Source of the DNA: an uncultured Litoreibacter sp.
GTDB taxonomy: Bacteria > Pseudomonadota > Alphaproteobacteria > Rhodobacterales > Rhodobacteraceae
DNA: 64,000 nt
Direction of reading: 5' to 3'
Assembly (NCBI GenBank): GCA_947493265.1
Contig: CANLQL010000001.1
Coordinates: 868,001-932,000 of the forward strand
Part shown: piece after piece, positions 42,786 to 54,933 of the stretch
Numbering within the stretch: position 1 is the stretch's first letter
Layout of the letters: the number at the start of each line of letters is the position of its first letter
Translations under genes and position numbers: made by a program
Notes under the pieces: model-generated
The model's input: only the letters and a program-made list of their open reading frames with translations
What the model was told of the DNA's origin: nothing
The model's database searches: none

Positions 42786-43971
42786 ACAGGGCGGCAAACA
42801 CAGCCCAGCCTGACAACATCATCGTCATTGCCAGCAAGAAAGCCGCCCCCGGCAGGAACAATGTCTGATCGGGGGCCGTGAAATAAGCAAACACCCAGGT
42901 GAACAGAATGGGCGCCGTGATCATTCCGATGGAATTGATTGACGTCATGACGCCTTGAAGCTCGCCCTGTTGATCCTCGCGCGCTTCTCCGGACATGATC
43001 GCCTGCAGGGCCGGGGCCACGACCGCACCAAATGCGGCTAAAGGCGTCAGCGCCAGCAGGACGATCCCGTTGGAGATAAAGGCCATCATCGTTAATGTGC
43101 AGGCATTGTAGATCAGACCCCAGAAGACCGTTCGCGCTTCGCCGAGTTTGGCAATAACCCAGCGGATCAGAACGGCCTGCGTCACAGCGATGGAGATACC
43201 ATAAATCGCCAGAGACACGCCGATCATGCCGGGCGACCAATTGAACGAGGCTTGGGTGTAATAGGCCCAGATCGCCGGGTAGACCATGTTGGCGATCTGG
43301 TAGAAAAAGTAGACGACCATCAGGGCTGTGAGGCCAGGCAAGGCCCCGATATGCTTGAAGCTGCCGACCGGGTTTGCACGGCTCCACCGAAACGGGCGAC
43401 GTTTTTCTTCCGTGACAGTTTCGGGCAGGACGAAATATCCGAATACGAAGTTCAACGCTGCCAGAATTGCGGCGGCATAAAAGGGTGCGCGGGGCCCAAG
43501 TTCTCCCAGGAGGCCGCCGATCACGGGACCAAGGACAAATCCGACCCCGAAGGCCGCCCCGATCAGTCCGAAATTCTGGGCTTTCTTGTCGCGGGTGGAG
43601 ACATCGGCCATGAACGCGCTGGCCGTGGATTGTGTGGCGGCGGTGATACCGCCGATGACCCGCCCGATCAGCAAAAGCCAGATCGTTCCCGCCAGAGCCA
43701 TCAGAAGATAGTCGAAGGCGGCCACAAGCGTGGAGGTCAGCAAAACGGGTCTGCGACCAAAGCGGTCTGACAGGTTGCCCAGCGTCGGGGCAAAGGTGAA
43801 CTGCATAACAGCGAAAATAGCCGACAGGATGCCGCCCCAAAGTGCCGCCTGACTGATATCGGCACCACGCACATCCATGATTAATTCGGGCATCACGGGC
43901 AGGATCAACCCGATCCCCATCGCGTCCAGAACCACGGTGATCAGGATGAAAGTGACAGCGCTATTTTTCAT
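42754..43971 (-). CDS. MFS transporter, TCR/Tet type
   Basis: The 405-residue protein has twelve predicted membrane segments and the MFS motif A (GNLSDRFGRRPVLL). The pattern TLGNLSDRFGRRP with DAMGIGLILPVMPEL near the start is the TetA-like subgroup of drug exporters. Expression from the pcaB gene through an ATGA overlap suggests it is used with the aromatic pathway, for uptake or export of its intermediates or of an aromatic compound, rather than for tetracycline. Confidence 0.85.
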   Translation of the reverse strand: MKNSAVTFILITVVLDAMGIGLILPVMPELIMDVRGADISQAALWGGILSAIFAVMQFTFAPTLGNLSDRFGRRPVLLTSTLVAAFDYLLMALAGTIWLLLIGRVIGGITAATQSTASAFMADVSTRDKKAQNFGLIGAAFGVGFVLGPVIGGLLGELGPRAPFYAAAILAALNFVFGYFVLPETVTEEKRRPFRWSRANPVGSFKHIGALPGLTALMVVYFFYQIANMVYPAIWAYYTQASFNWSPGMIGVSLAIYGISIAVTQAVLIRWVIAKLGEARTVFWGLIYNACTLTMMAFISNGIVLLALTPLAAFGAVVAPALQAIMSGEAREDQQGELQGVMTSINSIGMITAPILFTWVFAYFTAPDQTLFLPGAAFLLAMTMMLSGWAVFAALFNRSKAEDAP

Positions 43972-45293
43972 GGATTGCGCACAGCTTTTGCGAAGGCGCG
44001 CGCTTGCGCTGGAGCCTCACCCAATTGTGCTTCGGGGGTGAATAACGCTCCGAAATCCTGATCTGGCCAGGCTTTTCTGGCAAGTGTTTCAAGCGATTGG
44101 CCTTTGTCAGTCGCCTCCGTGCACAGGCGTTTTACTTCTGCTTGTGCGTCGGGACGCGGCATCGAATGGGCGAGGTGAAACGACAAGGCCTCTGCGTAGA
44201 TCAGCCCCAGTCCACCGTCGATATTGGTCCGCATCTTGTCTTCGCGCGCAGTGACGGAGCTGCTCAGCGCGACGGCGACACGCGTGGCTTGGCCGGTCAG
44301 CATGCAAAGCTGCGGCAAGCTCAGCCATTCGGTGATCCAAGCTGCGCCGTCGCGTTGTTGCGCATGCAATGCGGCACCCTGGACCGCGCTGTTGGTGGCC
44401 GTCGCCATTTTGGCCAAAGCAACCAAGACCTGCGGCTGTACCGGGTTTTGTTTTTGCGGCATGGTTGATGACCCACCGGATTGGCCAAGGTCTATTTCTG
44501 CAATTTCAGTCTGCGTCATCCGTGACAGGTCTTCGCCGATTTTTCCCAAAGATACAGTCTGTTGCGTCATCCATGCGGCAAGGCTTGTGATCCGGTCGCG
44601 TTCCGCGTGCCAGGACCCGCCGGGGTCAGATAACCCAAGCGATTGCGCCAGGGCTGCGCGGATTGCAGGGCCCTTGGGACCCATCGCGGACAAAGTTCCA
44701 GCGGCCCCTGACAGTGAAACGCACAGCGCGTTTTTCAAACGGGCGCTGTCTTGCTTCAGACGCAGCAAAGGCATCCCCCAACTGGCCACCAATGCGCCAA
44801 AGCTTGTTGGTGTGGCCACCTGTCCGTATGTGCGGCCCGCCATCGGGGTGTCGGCATGCCCGTCTGCCATGTCCGCCAGCTGTGCTAGGATCGTGTCCAG
44901 CCGTTCGTTTTGAATTGCCAGCATCTGCCGCAAGCGCAGCATCAGAGCGGTATCCATGATATCCTGCGATGTCGCGCCAAAATGCAGGTGTTGCGCGTGT
45001 TCAGGGGCTTCAAGTGCTGTGCGCATTGCCGCGACAAGGGCAGGGACCGGCACTGCCGAGCGTCCGGTCTCAGCCGCCAATCCACCAGGATCAATTTGAA
45101 TTTCCATCGACGCCCGGTGAAGAAACGCGCCAGAGACCTCCGGGATCACGCCAAGCTGGCCTTGCACCTTGGCCAATGCGCCTTCAACCAACATCATCGC
45201 GCGAATTTCCGCACTGTCGGAAAACAGCTGCGCTGTCTGCGGATCATGCAGCAGGTCGCGATACAGAAGGCTGTCCAGCGGCGTTGCAGGCAT
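43968..45293 (-). CDS. pcaB: 3-carboxy-cis,cis-muconate cycloisomerase PcaB
   Basis: The 441-residue enzyme belongs to the fumarase/argininosuccinate-lyase superfamily. The signature SGGSSTMPQKQNPVQ and the HFGATSQDIMDTA segment are typical of PcaB. It converts 3-carboxy-cis,cis-muconate to the 4-carboxymuconolactone in the protocatechuate branch. The neighbour pcaD and the upstream pobA support the assignment. The length fits the family. Confidence 0.92.
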   Translation of the reverse strand: MPATPLDSLLYRDLLHDPQTAQLFSDSAEIRAMMLVEGALAKVQGQLGVIPEVSGAFLHRASMEIQIDPGGLAAETGRSAVPVPALVAAMRTALEAPEHAQHLHFGATSQDIMDTALMLRLRQMLAIQNERLDTILAQLADMADGHADTPMAGRTYGQVATPTSFGALVASWGMPLLRLKQDSARLKNALCVSLSGAAGTLSAMGPKGPAIRAALAQSLGLSDPGGSWHAERDRITSLAAWMTQQTVSLGKIGEDLSRMTQTEIAEIDLGQSGGSSTMPQKQNPVQPQVLVALAKMATATNSAVQGAALHAQQRDGAAWITEWLSLPQLCMLTGQATRVAVALSSSVTAREDKMRTNIDGGLGLIYAEALSFHLAHSMPRPDAQAEVKRLCTEATDKGQSLETLARKAWPDQDFGALFTPEAQLGEAPAQARAFAKAVRNP

Positions 45294-45296
45294 CGC

Positions 45297-46085
45297 TCAG
45301 ATATGTCCGGTCGATTTGATGAAGTCTGTCAGAACTCGCGCATATTCATCTGGCTTTTCAACGCAGGGCAGATGTCCAGCACCGCGCACCAGATGGAAGT
45401 CTGACCCTTTGATCAGACCACCGGTTTCGCGCACCAGGTCCGGCGGGGTGGAGCCGTCTTCGCTTCCGGCAATCGCCAGTGTCGGCAGGGTTAGCGTCGC
45501 TGTGGTGTTGTAAAAGTCAGTGCCCGCAATTGCAGCTGAACATCCCAGATAACCCGCAAGCGGCGTCGCAACCAGCATGTCACGCCACCGGGTGATTTCC
45601 GGGGACGCACGAAAACTTTCGGAAAACCAACGCTCCAGAATGGGTCCGGCTGCGGCGTCCAATCCGCTGGCACCGATTGATGCGATCCGGTCATCCCACA
45701 TCTCGCGGGTGCCGATCTTGGCCCCGGTATTGGACAGCACCATCGCGCGGATCAAATCCAGCCGCTTTGCAGCGAGACCCTGCGCGATCAACCCACCGAT
45801 CGAAAGCCCGACAAACAGGCAATCCTTGACCTTCAGGTGGTCCAGAACCTGTTCTGTGTCACTGATCAAAGCACCCATAGAATAGGGACCATCAGGCACG
45901 TCCGAGCCCCCATGCCCCCGTCGATCATAGCGGATGATCCTCAAACCATCTGGAAGAAGCGGAATAATCGGATCCCACATCTCAAGCGTTGTCCCCAAGG
46001 AGTTTGAAAACACAATCGGTGCGCCGTTCGGGTCGCCGTCTTCGCGAGTATTGAGCCGGATATCGCCCAGTTCGACCAATGCCAT
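45297..46085 (-). CDS. pcaD: 3-oxoadipate enol-lactonase PcaD
   Basis: The 262-residue alpha/beta hydrolase hydrolyses the enol-lactone to 3-oxoadipate. The nucleophile is S95 in GLSIGGLIAQ; the residues RYDRRGHGGSD and GAGHLPCVEKP (His) complete the pattern. It lies between pobA and pcaB on the same strand (gaps of 12 and 3 bases). In other genomes pcaC, pcaG and pcaH accompany it; they are not in this window. Confidence 0.92.
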   Translation of the reverse strand: MALVELGDIRLNTREDGDPNGAPIVFSNSLGTTLEMWDPIIPLLPDGLRIIRYDRRGHGGSDVPDGPYSMGALISDTEQVLDHLKVKDCLFVGLSIGGLIAQGLAAKRLDLIRAMVLSNTGAKIGTREMWDDRIASIGASGLDAAAGPILERWFSESFRASPEITRWRDMLVATPLAGYLGCSAAIAGTDFYNTTATLTLPTLAIAGSEDGSTPPDLVRETGGLIKGSDFHLVRGAGHLPCVEKPDEYARVLTDFIKSTGHI

Positions 46086-46097
46086 ACGCTTTGTCCT

Positions 46098-48468
<2,371 letters not shown>

Positions 48469-48469
<1 letters not shown>

Positions 48470-49701
48470 TGCGACTGGAAGCGCTAGATATCATTGTGAC
48501 CTCCCCACCCGCGCCGGGATGGGGCGGACGATACTGGATTTTTGTCAAACTGGTCACGGAATGCGGTCTGACAGGCGTCGGGGAGGTCTATGCCTCGTCC
48601 GTCGGGCCAGAGGCGATGAAAGCTGTTATTTCAGATGTGTTTGAGCGCTATTTCAAAGGGGAAAACCCTGAGAATGTCGAAAGGTTGTTCCGCAAAACCT
48701 ATTCATCCGGTTTCACCCAGCGTCCTGATCTGACGGTGATGGGGGCCTTCTCCGGTCTGGAAATCGCTTGCTGGGATATTGTTGGCAAAGCGCGCGCGCG
48801 CCCTGTCTGGGCGCTCCTTGGCGGCAAGCTGAATGAGCGCATCCGCGCCTACACATATCTGTATCCGTTGCCCCATCATGATGTCGACGCGTTCTGGACC
48901 TCGCCCGACCTGGCGGCGGAGGCTGCGTTGGATGCAGTTGATCGTGGATACACGGCGGTAAAATTTGACCCGGCGGGGCCTTATACGATCCATGCAGGGC
49001 ACCAGCCTGCCATGTCCGATATTTCGCTATCAGTTGCGTTTTGCAAAGCGATCCGCGAGGCAGTCGGCGATAGGGCAGATTTGTTGTTCGGCACACATGG
49101 GCAGTTCAACACCTCTGGCGCAATCCGGCTTGGCAAAGCGCTGGAGCCGTACACTCCCTTGTGGTTCGAAGAGCCAATCCCCCCGGACAATCTGCTTGAG
49201 TTTCAGGCCGTGGCGCAAGCTGTCAGTATTCCCATCGCAACGGGCGAGCGGATGACGACCAAGGCAGAGTTTGCGACCGTGTTGCGTAGCGGTGGGGCGA
49301 AAATCCTACAACCTGCACTGGGACGGGCAGGGGGCATCTGGGAAATGAAGAAGCTTGCTGCGCTTGCGGAGGTTTTCAACGCGGAGTTGGCCCCGCATCT
49401 TTATGCAGGCCCAGTTGAATGGGCGGCAAACATCCAACTGGCGACAACACTGCCCAACTTGTTGATGTGCGAGACAATTGAGACGCCGTTCCACGCAGAT
49501 TTGATCGGCGGGTCGATCAAAGTGGAGGGTGGTTTCATCACACCGTCAGAGAAACCGGGTCTGGGCATTGATCTGGATGAAGACCTGGCCCGTGCACATC
49601 CATACACCGGCGATGGACTGCATCTGCAAATGCAGGACGCGCCGTGTGACTATAAAAACGGTAATAACTTTGTCGGTGGTGCGCCGGTTAAGAAAGTTTA
49701 G
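48469..49701 (+). CDS. Mandelate racemase/muconate lactonizing-family dehydratase
   Basis: The 410-residue enolase-superfamily protein has the capping domain and the barrel residues expected of sugar-acid dehydratases: KFDP, WFEEPIPPDN, GERM and a late ELAPHLYAGP. Galactonate or related acid-sugar dehydration is likely, but such assignments need substrate tests. It shares one base with the alcohol dehydrogenase stop. A GntR regulator lies downstream in the opposite direction. Confidence 0.85.
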
Positions 49702-49709
49702 CTGATTTG

Positions 49710-49744
49710 CTGGGGCGCTGCCCCAGACCCCGAAGTATTTTCGG
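49710..49744. terminator. Hairpin pair after the dehydratase gene, roseobacter-type intergenic element
   Basis: CTGGGGC-GCT-GCCCCAG (49710-49726) is followed by CCGAA-GTATT-TTCGG (49730-49744). The motif is of a kind I recall widely dispersed in roseobacter intergenic regions; it may end transcription from either side. A few bases later come AAGAAG repeats. Confidence 0.6.
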
Positions 49745-49792
49745 CAAGAAGAAGCTGGAAGTGTGAAGAGTACTTGTCTTCTGGGCCGCGCG

Positions 49793-50560
49793 TTACCGCA
49801 GCGTTTCGCTGTCCAGTCGTTGCCGGGCGATCAGTTCGTTTCGGTCGGCGCGATTTTGATCAGACAAGGCGTCTTCCACGAAGTCGAGATGTGCTTCCAC
49901 AGCTTGGCGCGCAGCGGTCGGGTCGCGGTGTTGCAAGGCGTCATTGATGGCGCGGTGTTGGGCCAGTAGGTCGTCGCGGGTTCGGCGCTGCTTGAACATG
50001 ACCTGTCTGTTGTAGAACACCCCTTCGCGCAACATCTGGAACATGGCGCGCATCATATGCAGCATGATGACGTTATGGCTGGCTTCGATAATTGCGAGGT
50101 GGAATTCGGCATCCAATTGCGCTTCTTCGGCGGGATCGCGCAAGGCGTGGGCTTTTTCCATTTTGTCGAAGACCGCTTGAACAACCGCCAGATCGGTGTC
50201 TGATGACTTGACCGCAGCGCGTTCTGCGGCGAGGCCCTCAAGATCCCGGCGAAACGAGATATAGTCGAAAACCGCTTCGTCATGGCGTGCAAAAAGATCA
50301 AGCAGGGAGGACGAGAACGCGGCCCCCGCCATGTCGCCTACGAATATGCCTGCGCCAGCGCGCGCGTCGAGAAGCCCGCGGGATTGAAGCTCTGCAACGG
50401 CTTCGCGCAGGGAAGGGCGCGACACGCCAAGGCGTTCTGCAAGATCACGTTCTGAGGGCAGGCGGTCGCCTGGGCGCAGGATGCCGCGCAGGATCAGCAA
50501 TTCGACCTGGTTGATCACGGAACTGGCCAGTTTTTCAGAATTGATTTTTTGGAAGGGCAT
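49793..50560 (-). CDS. FadR/GntR-family regulator (FCD domain)
   Basis: The 255-residue regulator has a winged helix with LPSERDLAERLGVSRPSLREAVAEL and an FCD effector domain with the metal/ligand residues D..F..AIIEASHN..MLHMM and HRAIND. The ATG giving MPFQKIN is preferred over a GTG nine bases upstream. It resembles LldR/PdhR-type regulators that respond to hydroxy acids. It probably controls the alcohol dehydrogenase/dehydratase operon and itself through the nearby operator-like site. Confidence 0.87.
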   Translation of the reverse strand: MPFQKINSEKLASSVINQVELLILRGILRPGDRLPSERDLAERLGVSRPSLREAVAELQSRGLLDARAGAGIFVGDMAGAAFSSSLLDLFARHDEAVFDYISFRRDLEGLAAERAAVKSSDTDLAVVQAVFDKMEKAHALRDPAEEAQLDAEFHLAIIEASHNVIMLHMMRAMFQMLREGVFYNRQVMFKQRRTRDDLLAQHRAINDALQHRDPTAARQAVEAHLDFVEDALSDQNRADRNELIARQRLDSETLR

Positions 50561-50582
50561 CGCGCACACCTATTTTTGGTAA

Positions 50583-50597
50583 TTTTGTATGACCAAA
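50583..50597. promoter_or_regulatory. GntR-type operator TTTTGTATGACCAAA
   Basis: The 15-bp site fits the FCD-family consensus TTTGGT-ATG-ACCAAA with one mismatch and lies 22 bases before the regulator start. A TTTGGT just upstream (50575-50580) gives a second half-site. Confidence 0.6.
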
Positions 50598-50614
50598 CAG
50601 GTGCCCCGGCAATG

Positions 50615-50646
50615 AAAAACGGCCCGCGCGGGAACACGCAGGCCGT
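50615..50646 (-). terminator. Terminator of the OmpA-family gene
   Basis: On the minus strand ACGGCCTGCGTG-TTCC-CGCGCGGGCCGT is followed by TTTTTC. It lies 23-54 bases after the end of the OmpA-family gene. Confidence 0.7.
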
Positions 50647-50668
50647 CGATTGTCGGACTGGATTGCGG

Positions 50669-51316
50669 TTACGCGTTGGGGCGAATGATGATTTCGACCC
50701 GGCGGTTTTGCGCGGCACCTGATGCGCTGTCATTGGACGCAACAGGGCGGCTTTCGCCGTATCCGATTGTTTCGATCCGGAAGCGGTCGACACCGTTTGC
50801 GACCAACACATTGCCCACGGTTGACGCGCGGCGTTCGGACAGATCGAGGTTATAGGCCTCGGAGCCATCGCTGTCCGTGTGGCCCGCGACGATTACCGAA
50901 GTTTCCGGATAGTCGTTCAGATTTGCCGCCAGAACGGCCAGATCTTCGCGCAGGTCAGGGCGTAAATCAGCGCGGTTGAACGCGAATAGCAAGTCTTGCG
51001 GCATGGTCACACGCAGCTCTTCGCCGGTGTTTACGACGTCGATATTGCCATCAAGGTCCCGGCGCAATTCTGCGGCTTGCTTGTCGAGTTGTTGGCCGAT
51101 AACGCCGCCCACTGCGGCCCCAATGCCTGCGCCTACGACGCCTTTGACAAGCTTGTCATCGCTGGAGGATGCGCCAACCAAGCCACCGATCAGGCCGCCG
51201 ATTACAGCGCCGGTTTGGGTGTTTTGGTTCGGATTGGAATTGCTGATCCCATTTGGATCGGTACAAGCGCCCAGCGCCAGAACGGCGATCAAGCCGCTGA
51301 TATATGTGATCTTCAT
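50669..51316 (-). CDS. OmpA-family lipoprotein with glycine zipper
   Basis: The 215-residue outer-membrane lipoprotein has a lipobox (LALGAC), a glycine-zipper region (GAVIGGLIGGLVGA and GAGIGAAVGGVIG, about 36-82) and a C-terminal OmpA domain with the peptidoglycan-binding motif HTDSDGSEAYNLDLSERRA. It should anchor the outer membrane to peptidoglycan. The length fits YiaD-like proteins. Transcription is independent, with its own terminator. Confidence 0.92.
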   Translation of the reverse strand: MKITYISGLIAVLALGACTDPNGISNSNPNQNTQTGAVIGGLIGGLVGASSSDDKLVKGVVGAGIGAAVGGVIGQQLDKQAAELRRDLDGNIDVVNTGEELRVTMPQDLLFAFNRADLRPDLREDLAVLAANLNDYPETSVIVAGHTDSDGSEAYNLDLSERRASTVGNVLVANGVDRFRIETIGYGESRPVASNDSASGAAQNRRVEIIIRPNA

Positions 51317-51428
51317 TACTCTACTGCCTTATTTTTCTCAGCACTTTGGCCGTGCCTGCAGCTTGAATATACGGGCCCGGGGCGCGTGTTATAAGGCAAA
51401 TTCTCGTGACCGGCGGGAAATTGCCGCC

Positions 51429-52274
51429 CTAACTGGCCTTTGCCGTAACGTCAGCGCGCGCAGATTCGTAGGCAAGAAGCGCGCGTTTTACGGGCAATCC
51501 CCAATGATATCCGCCAAGTGCGCCGGATTTTCGGAGGGCCCGGTGACACGGGATCAGCCAGCTGACGGGATTGCGGCCAACAGCGGTTCCCACCGCGCGC
51601 ACGGCTTTCGGGTTTCCGATGGCTTGGGCAATCTCTGAATAGGTTGTGACGTGGCCGGATGGGATCTGCATCAAGGCCTCCCAGACTTTGATCTGGAATG
51701 GTGCGCCGATCATGTACAAAGGCGTTTCACCTTCGGTTTCGCAATAGGCCGCCTGAACCCAAGGTCGCAGCATGTCCGCGTCTTCGATGTAGGTGGCATT
51801 GGGCCAGCGCGACACAAGGTCTTCCATTGTCGCCTCAGGCGTGGTTTCGGCGGCAAAGCCAATCCCGCAAATCCCTTTTTCGGTGCCCATCACGAGGCTG
51901 GGTCCGAAGGGGCTGTCAAACCACCCCCAGGAAATGGTCAGGTCGGCACCTTTTCGGGCATATTCACCGGGGCTCATGGCTTCCCAGCGGACAAACAGGT
52001 CATGCAGGCGGCCAGAACCTGAGAGGCCCACATTGTCTGCGGTTTCCAACGTCGTGAAATTTGCCTTGAGCAGCGATTTCGCGTGATCAAGTGCCAGATA
52101 TTGCTGATAGCGCTTGGGAGAGACCCCGACCCAGCGCGAAAAGACCCGCTGAAAATGGGCTGGGCTCATCTGCATTTGCTTGGCCAGGCCCTCAAGCGAC
52201 AGGTCGCCGTGCTGGTCAATCAGCTCAATCGCGCGTTTCACAACGCCGTAGTGATATTTTTCGTCGTGAGACAT
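51429..52274 (-). CDS. AraC-DNA-alkyl-cysteine methyltransferase fusion (Ada-like)
   Basis: The 281-residue protein joins an AraC-type helix-turn-helix (about 10-105) to an O6-alkylguanine-DNA methyltransferase domain with the acceptor C243 in IPCHRAL. It repairs alkylated guanine and activates adaptive genes. The N-terminal zinc/methylphosphotriester domain of E. coli Ada is absent, a known shorter form. It is divergent from endonuclease III across about 100 bases. Confidence 0.92.
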   Translation of the reverse strand: MSHDEKYHYGVVKRAIELIDQHGDLSLEGLAKQMQMSPAHFQRVFSRWVGVSPKRYQQYLALDHAKSLLKANFTTLETADNVGLSGSGRLHDLFVRWEAMSPGEYARKGADLTISWGWFDSPFGPSLVMGTEKGICGIGFAAETTPEATMEDLVSRWPNATYIEDADMLRPWVQAAYCETEGETPLYMIGAPFQIKVWEALMQIPSGHVTTYSEIAQAIGNPKAVRAVGTAVGRNPVSWLIPCHRALRKSGALGGYHWGLPVKRALLAYESARADVTAKAS

Positions 52275-52377
52275 ATTGCACCTCTTTGCTTGGTCTCAAG
52301 TTAAGGTTTGCGGGCGGTCCATGCGACCCGAATTTTGCGCATTGCCGAACGGGATTTGAAAAGGCATATCAGGCGTC

Positions 52378-53034
52378 ATGGCAGAGAAACCGGCAAAACA
52401 GCTCGACTATTCGACGATCCACGAGATATTCACCCGGTTTCAGGCGGCAGACGCGGAACCCAAGGGGGAGCTGAACCACACCAATGCTTACACGCTGGTC
52501 GTGGCGGTGGCGCTGTCTGCGCAATCCACAGATGTCGGGGTCAACAAAGCCACGGAAAAGCTGTTTCAGATTGCCGACACGCCAGAAAAGATGCTGGCAC
52601 TGGGTGAAGCCGGTCTGATCGAGCATATCAAGACAATCGGGCTGTATCGCAACAAGGCGAAAAATGTCATCAAGCTGAGCCAGATTCTGGTCGATCAATA
52701 TGGCTCCGAAGTGCCAAATTCCCGTGCCGCGCTGCAGTCATTGCCGGGGGTTGGTCGCAAAACAGCGAATGTCGTTTTGAACATGTGGTGGGGCCATCCC
52801 GCACAGGCCGTCGATACGCATATCTTTCGCATCGGAAACCGCACGGGGATCTGTCCCGGCAAAGATGTCGACGCGGTTGAGCGGTCCATCGAAGATCACA
52901 TTCCCGTAACCTTTCAACACCACGCCCATCACTGGCTGATCCTGCACGGACGCTACGTGTGTAAGGCGCGCAAACCTATGTGCAGCAATTGCCTGATCCG
53001 CGATCTGTGCCCCTTTGAGGAGAAGAACCTGTGA
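52378..53034 (+). CDS. nth: Endonuclease III Nth
   Basis: The 218-residue DNA glycosylase/AP lyase removes oxidised pyrimidines. The HhH motif is LPGVGRKTANVV with K128, the catalytic Asp is D146 (VDTHIF), and the iron-sulphur ligands are C195, C202, C205 and C211 (spacing C-X6-C-X2-C-X5-C). The kinase gene overlaps its end by four bases (GTGA), an operon seen in rhodobacters. Confidence 0.96.
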   Translation: MAEKPAKQLDYSTIHEIFTRFQAADAEPKGELNHTNAYTLVVAVALSAQSTDVGVNKATEKLFQIADTPEKMLALGEAGLIEHIKTIGLYRNKAKNVIKLSQILVDQYGSEVPNSRAALQSLPGVGRKTANVVLNMWWGHPAQAVDTHIFRIGNRTGICPGKDVDAVERSIEDHIPVTFQHHAHHWLILHGRYVCKARKPMCSNCLIRDLCPFEEKNL

Positions 53035-54026
53035 GCAAAACCTTTCAAGTCGTTGGCATCGGAAACGCCATGGTCGATGTGCTGTGGGAATGCCCGGACG
53101 CGTTTCTGGCAGAAAATGGTGTGGAGAAAGGCATCATGCAGCTGACCGATTTGGCCCGGGGGGCGGAGCTTTATGACCGGATCGGCCCTGCCAAGGAAAT
53201 CTCGGGCGGATCTGCGGCCAATACGATTGCGGGCATCGCGCATTTGGGTGGCAAGACGGCCTATGTGGGCAAAGTGAAAGACGACCAATTGGGGGCGATT
53301 TTTGCCCATGATTTGCGCGCACAAGGGGCTGTCTATGAAACGCCCTTGGCGGGCAAAGACCATGAGGCGGAGACCGGGCGTTGTATCGTTCTTGTGACCC
53401 CGGATGGGGAGCGGTCGATGAACACGTATTTGGGCGTGACAGAATTTCTGGGGCCTGATGATGTCGACGCTGCACAATGCGCCAATGCAGACTGGATTTA
53501 TTTGGAAGGCTACCGTTTTGATGGCCCGGACTCAGTGGCCGCGTTCGACAAGGCGATCTCTGCGTGCAAAGGGGCAGGTGGGCGCGTTTCGATCACACTC
53601 AGCGATCCCTTTTGCGTGGACCGGCATCGTGATGCGTTTCGCGCGTTGATCCAGGATCATGTGGATCTGCTATTCTGCAATCGCGCGGAAATGCTGTCGA
53701 TGTACCAGACAGATGATTTTGATGCCGCCTTGGCCAAAGCAGCCTCCGAGGTGGAGGTCGTGGCGTGCACAGACAGCGAAAACGGCGCGCATATTCTGTC
53801 AGGGGATCAGCGTTGGCATGCTCCGGCGATGCCAGTGCAAATCGTTGATGCAACTGGTGCAGGTGATCTGTTTGCTGGTGCGTTTCTGTGGGGGCTAACC
53901 AACGGATACGATCTGGAGACCTGCGGCCGCATGGGTTGTGTTGGCGCGTCCGAGATTATCAGCCATATCGGTGCCCGTCCCGAAGCGGATTTGAAAGCTC
54001 TGTTTCAGCGCGAGGGTCTTCTTTGA
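53031..54026 (+). CDS. PfkB-family carbohydrate kinase (adenosine-kinase-like)
   Basis: The 331-residue kinase has the start VGIGNAMVDVLWE, GGSAANTIAGIAHLGG and the late signature DATGAGDLFAGAFLWG with the catalytic Asp. Adenosine, ribose or a fructose analogue could be the substrate; the motif order is closest to adenosine kinase-type PfkB members, but this is not proven. Overlap with nth indicates joint expression without functional link. Confidence 0.88.
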   Translation: MSKTFQVVGIGNAMVDVLWECPDAFLAENGVEKGIMQLTDLARGAELYDRIGPAKEISGGSAANTIAGIAHLGGKTAYVGKVKDDQLGAIFAHDLRAQGAVYETPLAGKDHEAETGRCIVLVTPDGERSMNTYLGVTEFLGPDDVDAAQCANADWIYLEGYRFDGPDSVAAFDKAISACKGAGGRVSITLSDPFCVDRHRDAFRALIQDHVDLLFCNRAEMLSMYQTDDFDAALAKAASEVEVVACTDSENGAHILSGDQRWHAPAMPVQIVDATGAGDLFAGAFLWGLTNGYDLETCGRMGCVGASEIISHIGARPEADLKALFQREGLL

Positions 54027-54045
54027 CGCTTGCGTAAGGCGAAGT

Positions 54046-54933
54046 TCATTTCGCGCCAGTTCGTTGTTCACCCAGCAATTCGGCGCTGAAGATGTCTTCG
54101 ACCGAATGTCTTAACGCGTCGATAAATAGTGCAACGCGTTTTAGAAGCTGAACTTCCGGGCTGACATGCACATGCAGGACGCGCCGAATCTCACCCTTGT
54201 GGCTTTGCGAGCGTTTTAACGCCGGATCAGCATCACCGAGGCACATTGGCAGAACGCATTGCCCGGCTCCGGCCCGCACGGCGGCCTGCAACACTTGTGC
54301 ATCTGTTGCGGTCAGCCGGACATTTGCATTGGGGTTGATCCGCTTGCGCAATTGTCGCGAAAAGGACGGGCCTTGGGCGATATCATCCTGAAATTGTACC
54401 CAATCATTGGTTTTTTCCGTTCGGTTGCGTGCGTGGTAAGTCGCGTAGGGCACGCTGCAAAGGGGGATCGCCTGATCTGGGGGTGCCGCTGCCGCATCAA
54501 ACCAAAGGGAAACCGTCGGCTCGCTATACACCGACACTGGTGGCAGATGGTTCGACAGCCGAATTTCAAGCCTTGGGTGATGTTCCAACAGGGTCGGCAG
54601 AACAGTTTCTGCCAGCTTTTGCAGCATCCATGTGTTGCCCATCACCCGCAAAAGCCCCACCGCGCCTTCGCGGGCGCTGTCCAGCGTTTCTTGCATCTGC
54701 GCAAGCTGCGTTTCGATTGTTTTGGCATTGTCGATCACGACCTGCCCGGCCTCGGTCGCCGAAAATCCGCTTTTGGCCCGAATGAACAACGGGTTTTCCA
54801 ATTGCGCTTCCAGCGCGCTAAGCCGTCTGCCTGCCGTGGTTTGGTCCATTCCAAGCATATGTGCTGCCGCCGTTAGCGAGCCCGCTCGCGACACGGCAAG
54901 GGCAACTTTCAGATGGTCCCAATCAGCGTCCAT
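54046..54933 (-). CDS. LysR-family transcriptional regulator
   Basis: The roughly 295-residue protein has the LysR winged helix (WDHLKVALAVSRAGSLTAAAHMLGM.QTTAGRRLSALE) followed by a PBP2-type effector domain. The ATG giving MDADWDHL has AGGA 5 bases upstream. No divergent target gene with a clear operator was found; the next gene upstream, a small lipoprotein, is divergent and a candidate target. Confidence 0.88.
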   Translation of the reverse strand: MDADWDHLKVALAVSRAGSLTAAAHMLGMDQTTAGRRLSALEAQLENPLFIRAKSGFSATEAGQVVIDNAKTIETQLAQMQETLDSAREGAVGLLRVMGNTWMLQKLAETVLPTLLEHHPRLEIRLSNHLPPVSVYSEPTVSLWFDAAAAPPDQAIPLCSVPYATYHARNRTEKTNDWVQFQDDIAQGPSFSRQLRKRINPNANVRLTATDAQVLQAAVRAGAGQCVLPMCLGDADPALKRSQSHKGEIRRVLHVHVSPEVQLLKRVALFIDALRHSVEDIFSAELLGEQRTGAK

